From NCBI GenBank assembly GCA_902801485.1, contig CADCIP010000016.1, positions 1 to 64,000 on the forward strand: a DNA stretch of 64,000 nucleotides. Direction: 5' to 3'. The DNA is from an uncultured Bacteroidales bacterium. Its GTDB lineage: Bacteria > Bacteroidota > Bacteroidia > Bacteroidales > Bacteroidaceae. The position numbers were made by a program, and so were the translations under genes. Below the pieces are notes generated by a model that saw nothing but the letters and a program-made list of their open reading frames with translations, did not search any database and was not told where the DNA came from. Positions 62,303 to 64,000 of this stretch are shown in pieces (position 1 is the first letter of the stretch; each line of letters opens with the position of its first letter).

Positions 62303-62816
62303 CTTGAGATGGCGCTGTTAGGCCAAGTTTCTGGCGTACCAGCTCAGTTACATCTACGCCAACTACGGGATTAATATACGGGCAAGCGTTGTCGTCTGTA
62401 TTCAGAATATAGCCGTATCCATACTCCACGCCAACTTCCAGTAGCACTCTGTTCAGTTTCTTCTGAACCTCGGCAACCAAATCCTTCTCGGCCTGAGCTA
62501 TAAGGCCTTGCACCTGTACACGGAAGGCTACACCGTTATCCATCAACGTCTGAAGTTCTGCCTGGCGTTTCTGCATGATAGACTGCGGGAAGTCCTTTTG
62601 CCCCTGTAAGAAATCCACAAATTTCTTTTGGAACTCAGCCTCTCCTCTTGCTGCTTCTTCGTCATACTTGGCCTTTAGAGTTTGCAACTCCTGCATAGCC
62701 TGAGCATACTCCGGCATTTCCTTCAGCACTTGCTGATAGCTTAAATAGCCAAACTGAATCTGTGCCGAAGCAATTACAGGAATAAGGACGAAGAATAATA
62801 AAAAAAGGCGTTTCAT
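62286..62816 (-). CDS. OmpH/Skp family periplasmic chaperone (copy 3 in the operon)
   Basis: 176 aa with a signal peptide (MKRLFLLFFVLIPVIASAQ). The core begins IQFGYLSYQQVLKEMPEYAQ and runs through a long coiled coil (residues about 40-110) typical of Skp. A C-terminal strand region (YILNTDDNACPYINPVVG) follows. Skp-like proteins hold unfolded outer-membrane proteins. It is third in a row of three paralogues downstream of bamA. Confidence 0.9.
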   Translation of the reverse strand: MKRLFLLFFVLIPVIASAQIQFGYLSYQQVLKEMPEYAQAMQELQTLKAKYDEEAARGEAEFQKKFVDFLQGQKDFPQSIMQKRQAELQTLMDNGVAFRVQVQGLIAQAEKDLVAEVQKKLNRVLLEVGVEYGYGYILNTDDNACPYINPVVGVDVTELVRQKLGLTAPSQDDQNE

Positions 62817-62830
62817 AATTCCTTATTTAT

Positions 62831-63334
62831 TTACTGCTGAATGCCAACTTCCTTCTTTATCAGATCAGTGACATCGGTGCTCAGTTGTGAGTTAACAAAT
62901 GGAATTGCTCCAGTGTTAAGATCAACAACGTAAACGTAGCCGCCTGATTCGCCAACCTTCTTAACAGCTGCTATAACCTTCTCGTTAATAGCACCCATCT
63001 TCTCCATACGAGCTTTTTCCAAAGCCTGTTGGTTATCTTGGTACGACTGCTGCAAACGCTGGTACAGGTCCTGCAGTTCCTGCTCACGACGCTGACGGAC
63101 ATTCTCCAAAAGGTTTGCCTGTTCCTTCTGGTACTCATCCCCCTTCTTCTGCAGTTCTTCTTGCATCAGCTTCATGTCATCCTCATACTGCTTAGCCATA
63201 GCCTGTATTTCCTCTGTAGCAGTTACATACTCCTTCATGTTGGAAATAATGTCAGCACTATTGAAATGAGCAAACTTCTGTGCATTCATACTCAGGGGAG
63301 CTATCATCAAGATAGCAATCACAAATTTCTTCAT
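62831..63334 (-). CDS. OmpH/Skp family periplasmic chaperone (copy 2)
   Basis: 167 aa with a signal peptide (MKKFVIAILMIAPLSMNAQ). The pattern KFAHFNSADIISNMKEYVTA followed by a coiled coil (YEDDMKLMQEELQKKGDEYQ) and the end VVDLNTGAIPFVNSQLSTDV is Skp-like. It lies 14 nt from the next copy. Multiple copies are usual in Bacteroidota. Confidence 0.9.
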   Translation of the reverse strand: MKKFVIAILMIAPLSMNAQKFAHFNSADIISNMKEYVTATEEIQAMAKQYEDDMKLMQEELQKKGDEYQKEQANLLENVRQRREQELQDLYQRLQQSYQDNQQALEKARMEKMGAINEKVIAAVKKVGESGGYVYVVDLNTGAIPFVNSQLSTDVTDLIKKEVGIQQ

Positions 63335-63376
63335 AATCTTTATTAATAATTGTTGTTTGTTAAAATATTATTCTTA

Positions 63377-63883
63377 TTAATTATATCCCAGTTTAGAAAG
63401 CACTTCGTTAGAGATATCTATCTTTGGATTAGCAAAGATAATACCAGAATCGCTGGCACGATCCAGAATCAGGCTGTAACCTTTCATGTCCGAGATATCC
63501 TTCACAGCATTGTAGATTTCGTCCTGAATAGGTGCCATCAGACTCTCGCGTTTCTTGTAGAGTTCGCCTTCGGGACCGAAATATTTTCTTTTCAGTTCAG
63601 CAGCTTCCTTTTCCTTTGCCACAACAGCCTCCTCACGCTGTGTTTTCTGCTCGTTACTCAGAAAAACAGCCTCCGACTGATAATTCTTGTACAAAGTCTG
63701 CGCCTCTTGTGTCAAGGCATCCACTTCTGCCTGCCATTTCTTACTTACCTGATTCAGTTGTTCGTTCGCACGTTCATAGGCAGGAATGTTCTTCAGAATA
63801 TATTCCATATCTATCAAGGCAAACTTCTGTGCCATAGCATCGGCACTAACCATGACCATTAAAATCAAAAATAACTTTTTCAT
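63377..63883 (-). CDS. OmpH/Skp family periplasmic chaperone (copy 1)
   Basis: 168 aa with a signal peptide (MKKLFLILMVMVSADAMAQ). FALIDMEYILKNIPAYERAN opens the Skp domain, followed by a coiled coil with Lys/Glu-rich heptads and the end YSLILDRASDSGIIFANPKI. It is directly downstream of bamA, whose barrel product it would help to supply with substrates. Confidence 0.9.
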   Translation of the reverse strand: MKKLFLILMVMVSADAMAQKFALIDMEYILKNIPAYERANEQLNQVSKKWQAEVDALTQEAQTLYKNYQSEAVFLSNEQKTQREEAVVAKEKEAAELKRKYFGPEGELYKKRESLMAPIQDEIYNAVKDISDMKGYSLILDRASDSGIIFANPKIDISNEVLSKLGYN

Positions 63884-63909
63884 ATACGTAAACTTATGAT
63901 ATGTTATTA

Positions 63910-64000
63910 TTAAAACTCTTGTCCCAAAACAAAGTGGAAGTGACTTCCGCTGTATGTCCTGCTTCCGAAAACAGGATCGAATCCGTATGCCCAGTCTATA
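63910..64000 (-). CDS. bamA: BamA, C-terminal end only (cut by the window edge)
   Basis: The minus strand reads WAYGFDPVFGSRTYSGSHFH, then FVLGQEF and a stop. The terminal Phe and the GSHFHFVLGQEF strand are the C-terminal barrel strand of BamA/Omp85. BamA inserts outer-membrane proteins. The order bamA, ompH genes, murI is standard in Bacteroidota. Only about 29 codons are inside the window. Confidence 0.82.
   Translation of the reverse strand, partial: IDWAYGFDPVFGSRTYSGSHFHFVLGQEF

Overview
The window comes from a Bacteroidales bacterium, most likely Prevotella or a close relative. The grounds are a PorQ homologue, Prevotella-type C-terminal tails (YDLQGR...KGLYIVNGKK), a BspA-type leucine-rich repeat protein, Bacteroidota -33/-7 promoters (TTTG-N19/20-TAnnTTTG), DUF1573 and DUF4837 proteins, and GH92, GH125 and GH106 enzymes.

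Layout. 1-10.3 kb (minus strand): a secreted two-domain serpin, two related surface proteins (one an LRR protein) and a membrane-anchored TPR/HTH regulator. 10.3-12.7 kb: a repeat-rich stretch with nuclease and IS relics around an AAA ATPase. 12.7-29.7 kb (minus strand): a long accessory cluster headed by a small membrane protein and a 1027-aa tubulin/FtsZ-like GTPase with a C-terminal GYF_2 domain. It continues with a zinc-ribbon/TM/BIG2 protein, a run of secreted proteins (NTF2-like, two PEGA-like, a BACON-repeat lipoprotein) and two zinc-ribbon/TM/WG-repeat proteins. 29.7-30.1 kb: a strongly structured RNA gene of about 330 nt on the minus strand, with a canonical promoter and a terminator. 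30.2-32.8 kb: IS relics, a DUF4143 ATPase and a triplicated repeat. 32.8-39.1 kb: a plus-strand mannosidase operon (GH92, GH125, transglutaminase-like lipoprotein). 39-64 kb: mostly housekeeping genes: cutC, queA, a NUDIX hydrolase, a GH106 rhamnosidase, an RsmF-like methyltransferase, thyA, folA, an ExbB/ExbD system, tRNA-Ser, tatD, a prenyl synthase, tonB, porQ, cmk, ispH, meaB, DUF1573, DUF4837, a membrane glycosyltransferase, gtrA, murI, three ompH genes and the last codons of bamA.

How parts may work together. The tubulin-like protein would polymerise or bind GTP in the cytoplasm. Three nearby proteins share one plan: a cytoplasmic Cys-rich ribbon, one membrane helix, and periplasmic repeats (BIG2 or WG). 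They could tie the cytoskeletal protein to the envelope, where the co-oriented genes place many secreted products. This is inference and the best candidate here for an undescribed system. The mannosidase operon should trim alpha-mannosides. ExbB/ExbD/TonB energise outer-membrane uptake.

Two genome-scale habits stand out. First, three gene duplications in the window each carry the 3' tail of the gene upstream of the intact copy. Second, short G/C-rich palindromes and heptamer phrase repeats are inserted in frame in at least six protein genes, including queA and the RsmF-like gene.
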